Below, in pieces: positions 26,131 through 35,273 of a stretch of 64,000 nt of DNA (the first letter of the stretch is position 1; every line of letters starts with the position of its first letter). The DNA comes from Corynebacterium uropygiale (lineage in GTDB: Bacteria; Actinomycetota; Actinomycetes; Mycobacteriales; Mycobacteriaceae). Under the pieces are notes generated by a model. It saw nothing but the letters and a program-made list of their open reading frames with translations, was not told where the DNA came from and did not search any database. The stretch spans positions 248,001-312,000 of the forward strand of contig NZ_JAKGSI010000002.1 in NCBI RefSeq assembly GCF_021568315.1, read 5' to 3'. Made by a program: the position numbers and the translations under genes.

Positions 26131-26646
26131 ATGTCATCCTCGTACCCAGACTATGACAGTCCCATTGATGAAAACGGTCAGGGATATCCTGAGTACCCGT
26201 CCGCCGGCAAGCACGCCTACCCGGGAAACGGGGAGCCCACGGGTTACCCGACGGCTCCCGGTGCGACGGTCCCGAATGGTAAGAAGAACGGCCTCGCGCT
26301 GTGGGGGCTCATCCTCGGGATCATCGCCATCGTGCTGAGCTTCTTCGTCATTCCCGCGCCCTTGGCATTCATCGTGTCCATCGCCGGCATTATCGTCTCC
26401 GCGCTGGGCCTGACCAAGGCGAAGAACTTTCACCCGCTGCTGGCCCGGAAGGGGATGGCCATCGCGGGGCTCGTGGTGTCGATCATCGCGCTCATCATCT
26501 CCGCGATCGTGTCGATCGTCATCATCTCCTTCGCCGGGATGATTGCGGACACCACCGACTCCTGCTTGCAGTACCAGAATGACTCGACCCAGTTTGAGCA
26601 GTGCATTCAGGAGCAGCTGGAAAAGCGCGGCGAGTCCAACGTCTAA
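26131..26646 (+). CDS. DUF4190 membrane protein
   Basis: Protein of 171 residues. A Tyr/Pro/Gly-rich N-terminus of about 50 residues is followed by a DUF4190-type core: two helices (ALWGLILGIIAIVLSFFVI, FIVSIAGIIVSALGL), the KGMAIAGLVVSII motif, and a short extracytoplasmic C-terminus with two cysteines (DSCLQYQ, QCIQE) that could form a disulfide. AAAGG lies 5 nt before the ATG. Function is unknown. It is followed after 3 bp by the DUF418 gene and is probably its operon partner. Confidence 0.75.
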   Translation: MSSSYPDYDSPIDENGQGYPEYPSAGKHAYPGNGEPTGYPTAPGATVPNGKKNGLALWGLILGIIAIVLSFFVIPAPLAFIVSIAGIIVSALGLTKAKNFHPLLARKGMAIAGLVVSIIALIISAIVSIVIISFAGMIADTTDSCLQYQNDSTQFEQCIQEQLEKRGESNV

Positions 26647-26649
26647 GGC

Positions 26650-27957
26650 ATGATGTCTTCTTCGCGTTTTAGTGCAGCGTCTCGACGCCTCTACTTCCCC
26701 GACGTTGCCCGGGGGCTCATGCTCCTGGGCATCGCCGGGGCCAATGCGACCCAAGGCTGGGTCAGCACCCAGGGGGCGAGCATGGCGCGCGATTACGGGG
26801 GAGTGTACGGCGACAGCCTGTGGGATCGGATCGCCGTGGTGGTGGGCTGCCTGTTCTTCCACGTGCGTGGTCTGCCGATGTTCTCGACGCTCCTCGGCAT
26901 CGGCTTCGGCATGATCACGGTGAGCCTCATGCGGCGAGGATATCCGCGCTCCGCTGCGCGTCGGCTCCTCATTCGCCGCTATGGTTTCCTGGCCCTGTTC
27001 GGGGTCGTGCATACTGTCTTCCTCTTCTGGGGAGACATCATGTGCTTCTACGGGCTGGCGGGCATCCTTCTTGCGCTGATGATTGGGTTCCGGGATAAGG
27101 TGCTCCTCCTCCTGGGCTCGCTGGTGTGGGTGGTGAGCCTGGTGCTGACGGTGATCGCCTCGCTGATACCCGATCCGGACGTGGGAGGGGACGCCTCCTC
27201 ATTCTTCGGCAGCGCGGGCGATGTGTCTTTGACCACGCATAGTTACCTGGGGCAAGTCGGCGGCGGCCTGGCTATTGCCCTGGCTCAGGTCATTTCTTTC
27301 CCGATGGAGGTTGTCCTGCTCGGGCTTCCCATTGTGCTTGGCTACCTCGCTGCGAAGCGAGGGATTATCCACAACATCCAGGCGCACCGGAAGCTGCTGT
27401 GGGCGTGGGTCATTGTGGCGCTGCTCGTCATCCTGTGCGTGGGGCTGCCCCTCGGCCTCGCGCAAATCGGGGTGATCGGCGGGGCTGCCCAGTGGGAGAT
27501 GCTCAACCAGAGCTTCGGCGTCCTCACCGGCCCGGGCATCGTGGCCGGATTGGCGCTGGCCCTCGACCCGCTGCAGCGTCGTGTCGCCCGTTCCGAGGCG
27601 CGAGGCGAGCACCCACGCATTCCCCGTGCCCTCTGGCCCTTTGCCGCGTTGGGGAAGCGCTCCATGAGCGGTTACGTGGGGCAATCCGTCCTCTTTAGCA
27701 TCCTTGTGACCAGTTATGGATTGGGTCTCACGCGTGATAGCGGGGCGTGGAAGGTGACGCTCATGGCCATCCTCGTCTGGTTCCTCACCCTCCTGGGTGC
27801 GTGCCTGTGCGAGGCTCTGGGCAAGCCCGGTCCTCTGGAGTGGCTCCACCGTCACTTGGCGTATGGGCGTCAAGGCTTGCCCCCGCGCTATGAGGGGCCG
27901 GTGGAGCCGCCGGTGGGGGAGCGAGCGCTCGTCTATCCCGGGAATGAGTCACCGTGA
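26650..27957 (+). CDS. DUF418 integral membrane protein
   Basis: Polytopic membrane protein of 435 residues with about ten hydrophobic segments. The N-terminal FPDVARGLMLLGIAGAN motif and the C-terminal GKRSMSGYVGQSVLFS block are the DUF418 family signatures (YeiB-like, related to acyltransferase-3 membrane folds). The activity is unproven; family members are suspected to be transporters or acyl-transfer proteins. It begins at an ATG-ATG 3 bp after the DUF4190 gene and ends at a strong convergent terminator shared with sigA. Confidence 0.82.
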   Translation: MMSSSRFSAASRRLYFPDVARGLMLLGIAGANATQGWVSTQGASMARDYGGVYGDSLWDRIAVVVGCLFFHVRGLPMFSTLLGIGFGMITVSLMRRGYPRSAARRLLIRRYGFLALFGVVHTVFLFWGDIMCFYGLAGILLALMIGFRDKVLLLLGSLVWVVSLVLTVIASLIPDPDVGGDASSFFGSAGDVSLTTHSYLGQVGGGLAIALAQVISFPMEVVLLGLPIVLGYLAAKRGIIHNIQAHRKLLWAWVIVALLVILCVGLPLGLAQIGVIGGAAQWEMLNQSFGVLTGPGIVAGLALALDPLQRRVARSEARGEHPRIPRALWPFAALGKRSMSGYVGQSVLFSILVTSYGLGLTRDSGAWKVTLMAILVWFLTLLGACLCEALGKPGPLEWLHRHLAYGRQGLPPRYEGPVEPPVGERALVYPGNESP

Positions 27958-28006
27958 GCCTGATCTGAGGAGCGTCCCTGACGTCCCCGACGCCTCCAGA
28001 TATGTG

Positions 28007-28043
28007 CCGACGCCCCGCTGGGAGTGATCCAGCGGGGCGTCGG
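28007..28043. terminator. Bidirectional terminator between DUF418 gene and sigA
   Basis: A perfect 15-bp stem, CCGACGCCCCGCTGG (28007-28021) with CCAGCGGGGCGTCGG (28029-28043), has a 7-nt loop. It lies between two convergent genes, about 50 bp after one stop and 38 bp after the other. No T-run follows. Confidence 0.7.
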
Positions 28044-28081
28044 CGTCGATCCTGGCCTGATGAGGGGCTCGGCGCTCGGGG

Positions 28082-29797
28082 TTAATCGAGGTAGTCGCGC
28101 AGCACCTGGGAGCGGGAGGGGTGGCGCAGCTTCGACATGGTCTTGGACTCGATTTGGCGGATGCGCTCCCTTGTTACGCCGTAGACCTGGCCGATTTCGT
28201 CGAGGGTGCGCGGCATCCCGTCGGTGAGCCCGAAGCGGAGGCGCACAACGCCGGCCTCGCGCTCGGAGAGGGTCTTCAAGACGTCCTGGAGCTGGTCCTG
28301 GAGGAGGGTGAAGCTCACGGCATCGACGGCGATGACCGCCTCGGAGTCCTCGATGAAGTCCCCAAGCTGAGAGTCGCCCTCATCGCCGATTGTCTGGTCG
28401 AGGGAGATCGGCTCGCGGGCGTACTGCTGGATCTCGAGGACCTTCTCCTCCGTGATGTCCATCTCCTTGGCGAGCTCGAGCGGGGTGGGCTCGCGGCCAA
28501 GGTCCTGGAGAAGCTCTCGCTGGATCCGGCCCAGCTTGTTGATGACCTCCACCATGTGCACGGGGATGCGGATGGTGCGGGCCTGATCGGCCATCGCGCG
28601 CGTGATGGCCTGGCGGATCCACCAGGTGGCATAGGTGGAGAACTTGTAGCCTTTGGTGTAGTCGAACTTCTCCACCGCGCGGATGAGGCCGAGGTTGCCT
28701 TCTTGAATGAGGTCGAGGAAAGCCATGCCGCGGCCCGTGTAGCGCTTGGCAAGCGACACAACGAGGCGGAGGTTCGCCTCCAAGAGGTGGTTCTTCGCCT
28801 TGCGGCCGTCGCGGGCGATGGTGCGAAGATCGCGCTTCACCATGGGGGTGAGCTTGGCCTTCTTATCGCCGGCCTTGAGCGCCTTCTCCATCTCCTCCAT
28901 GCGATAAGTGGCGTAGAGGCCAGCCTCAATGCGCTTGGCGAGGGAGACCTCCTGCTCCGCGTTGAGCAGCGCGACCTTGCCGATCTGCTTGAGGTAGGCG
29001 CGCACGGAGTCCGCCGAGGCGGTGAGCTCCGCGTCCTTGCGGGCCTGGCGCAGGGCGGCGGACTCGTCCTCGTCCCAGACGGAGGACTCCTCCTCAGAGT
29101 CATCCTCTTCGTCATCGCTGTCCGAGTCATCGTCCTCGCCCAGCGGAGGGGTGTAGTCGTCTTCGTCGCTGGCCTCATCGAGCTCGTCGACATCGGCGAC
29201 CCCGTCGATATCATCCTCCGAGTCGACGTCCTCGTTGAGGAAGTCCTCATCGTTGTGGAGCTCCTCGTTGAGCTCGTCGTCGAGATTCTCAGAGGTCTTC
29301 TCGGGAGACGTCGCCTTGCTCGAGGTGCTTGCCTTCGTGGAGCGCGTGGACGTCTTCTTGGCCGTGCTCTTCTTCGTCGCCTTCTTGGCGGTGGACTTCC
29401 GCGTGGACTTCTTCGTCGTCTTCTTCGCGCTCTTCTTGGCTGTCTTCTTTGCCGTGGACTTGCGCGCGGTTTTCTTCGCGGTTTTCTTGGCCGTCTTCTT
29501 CGCAGACTTATTGGCGCTCTTCTTCGCGGTGGAGGAGGACGCCGACGCAGACTCGGCGGAGGAGTCAGCGGAGGACGAGGAGGAGGCGGGCGTGCTGGCC
29601 GCAGAGTTCGCCGACGACGCGGCCTCTGCCGAGCTCGACGATGCCGCGGAGCGGGGCTTCCGAGCTGTTGCTGAGCGGGAGGCCTTTCGCGCCGTCTTCT
29701 TCGCGGTGCTCTTCTTCGCTACGGACTTAGCTCGAGGCACAGCGGTACCGCCCTCGTCGTGAGCGAGACCCTGTTCGGAAGATTCAGTGGCTGCCAC
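28082..29797 (-). CDS. sigA: Primary sigma factor SigA (RpoD) with extended N-terminus
   Basis: Housekeeping sigma factor of 571 residues from a GTG with GAAAGG 6 nt upstream. Residues 15-155 are a Lys/Ala/Ser/Thr-rich tract with many AKK units, like histone H1 tails. Residues 160-250 are strongly acidic. Regions 1.2-4.2 follow: [77 protein letters not shown]. The charged N-terminus exists in other actinobacteria but is long here. The 262-bp upstream gap holds two TACAAT -10-like hexamers on the minus strand (29915-29920 and 30004-30009) without clear -35 boxes. Confidence 0.96.
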   Translation of the reverse strand: MAATESSEQGLAHDEGGTAVPRAKSVAKKSTAKKTARKASRSATARKPRSAASSSSAEAASSANSAASTPASSSSSADSSAESASASSSTAKKSANKSAKKTAKKTAKKTARKSTAKKTAKKSAKKTTKKSTRKSTAKKATKKSTAKKTSTRSTKASTSSKATSPEKTSENLDDELNEELHNDEDFLNEDVDSEDDIDGVADVDELDEASDEDDYTPPLGEDDDSDSDDEEDDSEEESSVWDEDESAALRQARKDAELTASADSVRAYLKQIGKVALLNAEQEVSLAKRIEAGLYATYRMEEMEKALKAGDKKAKLTPMVKRDLRTIARDGRKAKNHLLEANLRLVVSLAKRYTGRGMAFLDLIQEGNLGLIRAVEKFDYTKGYKFSTYATWWIRQAITRAMADQARTIRIPVHMVEVINKLGRIQRELLQDLGREPTPLELAKEMDITEEKVLEIQQYAREPISLDQTIGDEGDSQLGDFIEDSEAVIAVDAVSFTLLQDQLQDVLKTLSEREAGVVRLRFGLTDGMPRTLDEIGQVYGVTRERIRQIESKTMSKLRHPSRSQVLRDYLD

Positions 29798-30059
29798 GTA
29801 CGCCCTTTCGCATGTACTCGTACTCATTGGGGTGAAGCCGCACCGGGACGTATCCTCACGATACGGTCCTACCGGCACCGCGTTCTTCGCGGTCAAACGG
29901 GACCCACCCTAGCAATTGTAGAGCCGTTCACGTGTGTTGTGGTGACGTCAACGGAACCGCTCTGATGCGAGGAGTGGGTCATGCGGCTAAGGAACGGTGG
30001 ACCATTGTAGAGGATTCCCAGGGAATGGGTGCACAGTGTCCACCGCTTGGCCGTCGGCC

Positions 30060-30812
30060 TTAAGGCTGGAACTCCTCGTTCGCCGCCATGGCCGCGCCGA
30101 CGATGCCCGCGCGATTCTTCAGCTCGGCGGCCACGACGGGTGTCTCACAGGTGAGGAGGGGCACCCACTTGTCGAACTTGCGGGAGATGCCTCCCCCCAC
30201 GATGAAGAGGGATGGGGAGAAGAGCTTCTCATAGGCGATGAGCACCTTGCTCACCTGCTTGGCCCACTTCTTCCACGAGAGGTCCTTCTTCTCCTTGACC
30301 GCCGAGGAGGCGCGGTGCTCGGCCTCCTTGCCGTCCACTTCGATGTGGCCAATTTCACTATTGGGGAAGAGGTGGCCGTTCATGAGGAAGGCCGAACCGA
30401 TGCCGGTCCCGAATGTGAGGAAGATGACAGCGCCCTCCCGGGCGGCGTCGGTTCCGTAGCGCGCCTCAGCGAGGCCGGCGGCATCCGCGTCGTTGAGGAC
30501 GCTCACGGGGCGGTCCCCGAGGTGCGCGCCGAAGAGCTCCGTCACGTTCGTGCCAATCCAGCTCGGATCGATGTTTGCGGCGCTGCGGGCCACGTGATCG
30601 CGGATCACGCAGGGGAGTGTGATGCCGACGGGCCCATCCCACTCCGCGATGTCGATGATCTCCGCGACTGTCTGTGCGACAGCCTCCGGCGTCGCAGGGT
30701 GAGGGGTGAGAATCTTGATGCGGTCCCCGATGAACTCGCCAGTGTCGAGGTCGACCTTCGCTCCCTTAATTCCGGAGCCACCGACGTCGATTCCGAAGCT
30801 GATTGTGCTCAT
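30060..30812 (-). CDS. ppgK: Polyphosphate glucokinase
   Basis: ROK-family kinase phosphorylating glucose with polyphosphate or ATP. The protein has 250 residues starting MSTISFGIDVGGSGIKG, where DVGGSGIKG is the phosphate-binding loop. The polyphosphate-glucokinase block LFPNSEIGHIEVDGKEAEHRAS and the C-terminal VGGGISRKFDKW are present. The chosen ATG lies 7 nt after a -10-like TACGAT with no ribosome site, so a leaderless mRNA is likely. The gene is divergent from suhB with only 38 bp between starts. Confidence 0.93.
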   Translation of the reverse strand: MSTISFGIDVGGSGIKGAKVDLDTGEFIGDRIKILTPHPATPEAVAQTVAEIIDIAEWDGPVGITLPCVIRDHVARSAANIDPSWIGTNVTELFGAHLGDRPVSVLNDADAAGLAEARYGTDAAREGAVIFLTFGTGIGSAFLMNGHLFPNSEIGHIEVDGKEAEHRASSAVKEKKDLSWKKWAKQVSKVLIAYEKLFSPSLFIVGGGISRKFDKWVPLLTCETPVVAAELKNRAGIVGAAMAANEEFQP

Positions 30813-30850
30813 ACCACGCATCGTACCGAGAGAGCTTGCACAATGGAGCC

Positions 30851-31687
30851 ATGACTGATCTGGCTGAAGAATTGCGAGACCTGGCCGTCGATATTGCGCG
30901 GGGAGCGGCGGAGATCATCGTGGAGAAGCGCCGCGCGCTGGGGGACATCCGAGAGTATGCGACGACGAAATCCAGCGCCGTGGACCCGGTGACCGTCGTC
31001 GATACCCTTGCGGAAGAGTACATCGCGGGGGAGCTGGGGCGCCGGCGCCCGGAGGATGGGCTCATCGGTGAGGAGGGGTCTCGGCACACCTCGGGCTCGG
31101 GGATCTCCTGGATCATCGATCCCATCGACGGGACGGTGAACTTCCTCTATGGGATCCCGCACTTCGCGGTGTCGCTGGCGGCCGCGCGGGACGGGAAGGT
31201 CATCGCGGGAGCAGTGATCGACGTGAGCAGCCGCGCTGTCTACCACGCGGTGGCTGGTGGCGGAGCCTTCGTGGACGTGGATGGTGAGCGGCACGAGCTC
31301 CGGGTGAATGCGCCCCGATCGTTGGGGGAGAGCCTCGTGGCCACCGGATTTGCTTATACCTCCGCGCGCCGCGAGGCGCAGGCGAGGATCCTGAGCTCGG
31401 TTCTGCCGCGCGTGCGGGATATTCGACGCGAAGGCTCGGCCGCGCTGGACCTGTGTTCTCTCGCGGCGGGTCGCGTCGACATCTATTACGAGCACGGGAT
31501 CAACTGCTGGGATTATGCGGCGGGCGCGCTCATTGCCGAGGAAGCGGGGGCGAGGGTTCAGACTCCGGCCCTGTCTGCCCCGGGCTCCGAGGGGAATCTG
31601 GTGTGGGCGGCGGCGCCGAGCGTCGCTGAGGATTTCCGGGCAGCGATGGAGGCCGAGGGGGCGCTTGCGCCGCTGCGCCAGAGATAG
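30851..31687 (+). CDS. suhB: Inositol monophosphatase family protein
   Basis: Mg-dependent sugar-phosphate phosphatase of 278 residues. Metal ligands Glu74 (GEEG), Asp90 and Asp93 (DPIDGTVNF) and the C-terminal WDYAAGALI motif are intact. In corynebacteria this family makes myo-inositol for PI and mycothiol; the exact substrate (inositol 1-phosphate, histidinol phosphate or fructose bisphosphate) is not fixed by sequence. The ATG is preceded by GGAG at only 2 nt and by CACAAT, so translation may be leaderless. It is divergent from ppgK at 38 bp. Confidence 0.88.
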   Translation: MTDLAEELRDLAVDIARGAAEIIVEKRRALGDIREYATTKSSAVDPVTVVDTLAEEYIAGELGRRRPEDGLIGEEGSRHTSGSGISWIIDPIDGTVNFLYGIPHFAVSLAAARDGKVIAGAVIDVSSRAVYHAVAGGGAFVDVDGERHELRVNAPRSLGESLVATGFAYTSARREAQARILSSVLPRVRDIRREGSAALDLCSLAAGRVDIYYEHGINCWDYAAGALIAEEAGARVQTPALSAPGSEGNLVWAAAPSVAEDFRAAMEAEGALAPLRQR

Positions 31688-31781
31688 CGGGAAAATGGCC
31701 GGTGAGCTGCTCGGATGACAAGGTTTTTATGGCTCGCTATGATCCCTCCCGATGACCTCAACAGCAGAGGAGGAACAAAGG

Positions 31782-32039
31782 ATGAGCAGCGAAGAGACCG
31801 TGTCCCTCGAGGGGCTCAAGGCATCCGAATCTGACAGCACCGTCATGGATGAAGACGGGGATGTCGTTGAGCCTTTGCAGCTCGACCCCCGCGACGTGAG
31901 CGATGAGGAAATCAACCTCACGGTGAAGCCGCGTCAGTCCAACGAGTTCACCTGTTCCGAGTGCTTCCTCGTGCAGAAGAAGAGCATGATTGCGCACGTC
32001 GAGAGCGATGGCAGCATGATCTGCCGCGACTGCGCCTAA
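31782..32039 (+). CDS. DUF4193 small zinc-ribbon protein
   Basis: Acidic protein of 85 residues. The N-terminal half is Asp/Glu-rich; the C-terminal half has [12 protein letters not shown] and MICRDCA, four cysteines in two CxxC pairs that should bind zinc. This matches the actinobacterial DUF4193 family, encoded next to dut and DUF3093 genes. AGGAGG lies 8 nt before the ATG at 31782. An upstream in-frame ATG at 31752 has no ribosome site. Its end overlaps the convergent DUF3093 gene by 4 bp. Function is unknown; it might interact with RNA polymerase (speculation). Confidence 0.85.
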   Translation: MSSEETVSLEGLKASESDSTVMDEDGDVVEPLQLDPRDVSDEEINLTVKPRQSNEFTCSECFLVQKKSMIAHVESDGSMICRDCA

Positions 32040-32551
32040 GCGTCCTTTGCCGTGGATGCCTTCGCGGCGAGATCGGGCACGAAGGCCGCCAGGACTGCAT
32101 CGGGGTTCTTGGCCCCGATGAGCCAGTAGGGTGTGGGGTCCTGGGGGTCGTCGAGAACGAGCATGACCATCGTTTTCACCCAGCCATGGGAGACGACGAA
32201 GGCCGCTGGATCGAGCTGCCGCCCCATCGCGTTGCGCTGGGCCGAGGGGGGAACGGCGAGGCAGCGGGAGACGACTGTCGAGGGCAGTGTGGCCTGGCCG
32301 ACGTGCAGCCACCTGGTGCCCCGAGCATCTTCGGCGACGGTGAGCCTGGTGGAGGACATGCTGAGCAGCCACCAGATCAGCAGCACCCCCAGCACCACGG
32401 CGGGGATGATGTACCACATCACGGAGCGGTTGTGACCAATTTGCCCGCTGATCAGCGCCACGACGCAGGCGCCCAGGATCCACCAGTAGAAGGGGACCCA
32501 CTGGCGCTCGTGGTAGAGGGTTCTGGTCGACGATTGATCTTCGGCACTCAC
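32036..32551 (-). CDS. DUF3093 membrane protein
   Basis: Protein of 171 residues with two N-terminal membrane helices (about residues 22-38 and 44-65, [19 protein letters not shown]) and a C-terminal cytoplasmic-looking domain with [17 protein letters not shown], the DUF3093 family signature. Role is unknown. It is conserved next to dut across actinobacteria and is divergent from dut here, with about 48 bp between the starts. Confidence 0.85.
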   Translation of the reverse strand: MSAEDQSSTRTLYHERQWVPFYWWILGACVVALISGQIGHNRSVMWYIIPAVVLGVLLIWWLLSMSSTRLTVAEDARGTRWLHVGQATLPSTVVSRCLAVPPSAQRNAMGRQLDPAAFVVSHGWVKTMVMLVLDDPQDPTPYWLIGAKNPDAVLAAFVPDLAAKASTAKDA

Positions 32552-32599
32552 AGGATGTCAGTGTACTCATGGGCCCGAAAGACCGTAGGGTGGGAAGGC

Positions 32600-33043
32600 G
32601 TGAGTGATGTGACCGTAAAGATTCAGAGGCTCGACCCCGATCTTCCCCTGCCCGAACGCGCGCACCGCGGCGATGCGGGCGTCGATCTCCGTTCCGCGGA
32701 GAACGTCACCATCGCCCCGGGGGAGCGGGTCCTCGTGAGCACAGGTATCGCCATTGCGCTGCCGCTCGGCACCGTGGGGCTCATCCACCCCCGCTCGGGC
32801 CTGGCCGCGCGGGAGGGCCTGAGCATCGTCAACACCCCGGGCACGATTGACGCCGACTACCGCGGCGAGATCAAGGTGTGTCTCATCAACCTTGACCGCT
32901 CTCGGCCCATCACCATCGAGCGCGGGATGAGGATTGCGCAGCTGGTGGTCCAGAAGGTGGAGCTCTGCTCCTTCGAGGAGGTCACTGAGCTCGACGCCAC
33001 CGAGCGCGGCACCGGCGGGTACGGCTCCACCGGGACCCAGTAG
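32600..33043 (+). CDS. dut: dUTP diphosphatase
   Basis: Trimeric dUTPase that removes dUTP and supplies dUMP for thymidylate synthesis. The protein has 147 residues. All five motifs are visible: AGVDLRS (1), PRSGLA (2), [13 protein letters not shown] (3, with catalytic Asp), [10 protein letters not shown] (4) and the Gly-rich C-terminal arm [10 protein letters not shown] (5). GTG codons at 32600 and 32609 could both start it; GGGAAGG is close to the first and 11 nt from the second, so the start is uncertain by three residues. Confidence 0.95.
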   Translation: MSDVTVKIQRLDPDLPLPERAHRGDAGVDLRSAENVTIAPGERVLVSTGIAIALPLGTVGLIHPRSGLAAREGLSIVNTPGTIDADYRGEIKVCLINLDRSRPITIERGMRIAQLVVQKVELCSFEEVTELDATERGTGGYGSTGTQ

Positions 33044-33106
33044 ACCCAGTAGACGTAGTAGTAGCCAGTAGAAGAACGACCACGACGCACGGAGGAAAAG
33101 CACAGC

Positions 33107-33898
33107 ATGGGCTGGTTTTCACGATCGAAGAAGAAGGACGAACCGCAGGACGATCAGGCGCAGGAGGCCGCTACTCCGCAGCCGTCAGAAGCCCCCGAGG
33201 CAGAGACACCGGAAGAGGCCGGAGCCCAGGACGCGGCCCCGCGTCCCGAGGGCGCCGTCGGCCCCTTTGACGGGGACACCGTCGACATTGAGGAATTCGA
33301 CTTCTCGGACTTCTCCGACGCGGTCCTTGACCTTTCGAGCCTGAAGATCCCGCTTCCCAAGGAATCCCAGGTGCAGGTGGAGATGGGGCCGCAGGGTCCG
33401 CGCATGATTCACATCGTCACCCGCTACGGGCGGATCACTCCGGTGGCTTTTGCCGAGCCGCGCTCGGAGTCGATGTGGCGAGAATCCACCGTCGAGATCC
33501 GCGAGGGCATGCGGGAGCAGGGCCTCCAGCCGCGCATCGAGCAGGGCCCGTGGGGCCGGGAGGTCGTGGCGGATAACGAGGGTGGCCAGGTACGCATCAT
33601 CGGTATCGACGGCCCGCGGTGGCTCCTTCGCTTCACGACGGCTGCCCCGGCGGAGCACGCCGAGAACCTCGCAGAACTCAGCCGCGAGATCGCCGCGCGG
33701 ACCTTCGTCTATCGTGGTGAGAACGCCATCCTGGCGGGAAGCTCGCTCCCGGTGGTCTTGCCGAATCTCCTCGCTGACCAGGTCCGCCAGGAGATGCAGC
33801 GGCGTGCCCAGGCTGAGCAGAATGGCCAGAATGGCGCCCAGCCGCCCGCTGGTGGGGAAGGGGCTACCCCGGCAGGCCCCCAGCCCACCGAGAACTAG
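33107..33898 (+). CDS. DUF3710 protein
   Basis: Soluble protein of 263 residues. A charged, Pro/Glu-rich N-terminus of about 55 residues leads into the DUF3710 domain (about 65-225) with DLSSLKIPLPKESQVQVEMGP and IIGIDGPRWLLRFTT. A Gln/Asn/Pro-rich tail follows. It is an actinobacterial family of unknown function, conserved immediately after dut. GGAGG precedes the ATG. The 60-bp gap after dut contains repeated CAGTAGAC-like units (33040-33070). Confidence 0.85.
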   Translation: MGWFSRSKKKDEPQDDQAQEAATPQPSEAPEAETPEEAGAQDAAPRPEGAVGPFDGDTVDIEEFDFSDFSDAVLDLSSLKIPLPKESQVQVEMGPQGPRMIHIVTRYGRITPVAFAEPRSESMWRESTVEIREGMREQGLQPRIEQGPWGREVVADNEGGQVRIIGIDGPRWLLRFTTAAPAEHAENLAELSREIAARTFVYRGENAILAGSSLPVVLPNLLADQVRQEMQRRAQAEQNGQNGAQPPAGGEGATPAGPQPTEN

Positions 33899-33930
33899 CC
33901 CTACCGAGACACACCCAAGGAGTTCAAGGA

Positions 33931-35190
33931 ATGCCTCAGGAGAAGCCGGCCCCGGCGGTTGGGGAGCAGCACACTCTCAGAATCACGCGGATGGCCCACG
34001 GCGGCGAAGGAATTGGCACCCTCGACGGCCGCGTGGTCTTCGTGCGGGGCGCGTATCCGGGGGACGAGGTGAGCGTCGAACTCCGCCAGGTGAAGAAGAA
34101 TTTTGCCCGCGGGGAGATCGTCGACATTGTGACGCCTTCGCCCTCTCGTGTTCCCCAGCGCTGTCCCGCCACCGCGGCGGGAGCAGGGTGCACGGACTTT
34201 GGTGACCTCGACCCCACGAAGGAAGCCCCGCTCAAGAAGGAGATCCTTGCGGACCAGCTCGCGAGGATGGCCCGGGGGGTCTCGCTCCCGCCCATCGAGG
34301 TGATCGACCTTGCCCCCGCCGACGGCTGGCGGACGCGGGTGCGCCTCGGCGTGGACGCGGAGGGGCGCGCCGGCTTCCGTGCTGCTCGCTCCAACGAGAT
34401 CATCACCGGCTACCCCTCCTCCCAAATCCCTGAGGAGCTGTGCGCGGACATCCTGTGCCCGGATGGCCGGCGCTTCCAGCCGGGGTCTGAACTCATCATC
34501 GCGGGGGATAGCGAGGGGCAGCGCCACATTGTTGAGTCCAAGAAGAGCGGCCGGGGCAAGCGCGTCGAGCGGGTGGAGGACGTCATCGAGGGCAGCGGCA
34601 TTGCTGTGCAGCGCGTGCTGGGTCGGACCTTCCACGTCCCCGCGACGGCCTTCTGGCAGGCGCACCGCAACGCCGCCGGATGCTATTCCGGGCTCATTCG
34701 GACGTGGCTCTACGAGGAGATCGAGGACCTCGAGCTTCACGGGGAGCGGCCCGTCGCGTGGGATCTTTACGGCGGGGTGGGGTTGTTCGTCCCGGTGCTG
34801 GGGGACTCCCTCGGCGAGGATGCGCATATCGATTCCGTCGAGCTCTCCCGCGCCGCGCGCCACGAGCAGCCCGATCTGGCTGACTATGACGTCACCTTCC
34901 ACAGCACGTCCGTGGAGAAGGCGATCCCGGGCTTGGAGCGTCCGGACGTCGTCGTACTCGACCCGCCGCGCACGGGAGCAGGTGCACAGGTGATTAGCGC
35001 TGTGGCCTCGGCGGGTCCTGGGCTGGTCATCCATATCGGCTGTGATCCGGCAACCTTCGCGCGCGATGTACGCCAATGGTCCGAGGAGGGGTACCAGGCG
35101 CTCAGGCTCACCCTCGTTAACGCGTTCCCCGGGACGCACCACTTCGAGGTTCTCGGCCTCTTCGCACGGACCCAGGACGACTCTCGGTAG
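33931..35190 (+). CDS. TRAM-domain RNA (uracil-5-)-methyltransferase, RlmCD/TrmA family
   Basis: Methyltransferase of 419 residues. An N-terminal TRAM domain (about 10-70, THE ITRMAHGGEGIGTLDGRVVFVRGAYPGDEV block) is followed by a linker with Cys residues and a class I core containing DLYGGVGLF (motif I), VVLDPPRTGAG (motif IV) and IGCDPATFARD (catalytic-Cys region). These mark the m5U RNA methyltransferases that act on 23S rRNA or tRNA; the target uridine is not determined by sequence. It is conserved between the DUF3710 gene and dxs. Confidence 0.88.
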   Translation: MPQEKPAPAVGEQHTLRITRMAHGGEGIGTLDGRVVFVRGAYPGDEVSVELRQVKKNFARGEIVDIVTPSPSRVPQRCPATAAGAGCTDFGDLDPTKEAPLKKEILADQLARMARGVSLPPIEVIDLAPADGWRTRVRLGVDAEGRAGFRAARSNEIITGYPSSQIPEELCADILCPDGRRFQPGSELIIAGDSEGQRHIVESKKSGRGKRVERVEDVIEGSGIAVQRVLGRTFHVPATAFWQAHRNAAGCYSGLIRTWLYEEIEDLELHGERPVAWDLYGGVGLFVPVLGDSLGEDAHIDSVELSRAARHEQPDLADYDVTFHSTSVEKAIPGLERPDVVVLDPPRTGAGAQVISAVASAGPGLVIHIGCDPATFARDVRQWSEEGYQALRLTLVNAFPGTHHFEVLGLFARTQDDSR

Positions 35191-35273
35191 GATGAGAGCA
35201 GCGTGCCGCCCTTCCTCTGGGGCGGCTGTGACTCTCCCTCAAGCATTCGGCAGGAAGGATTGAGGAACACTCG

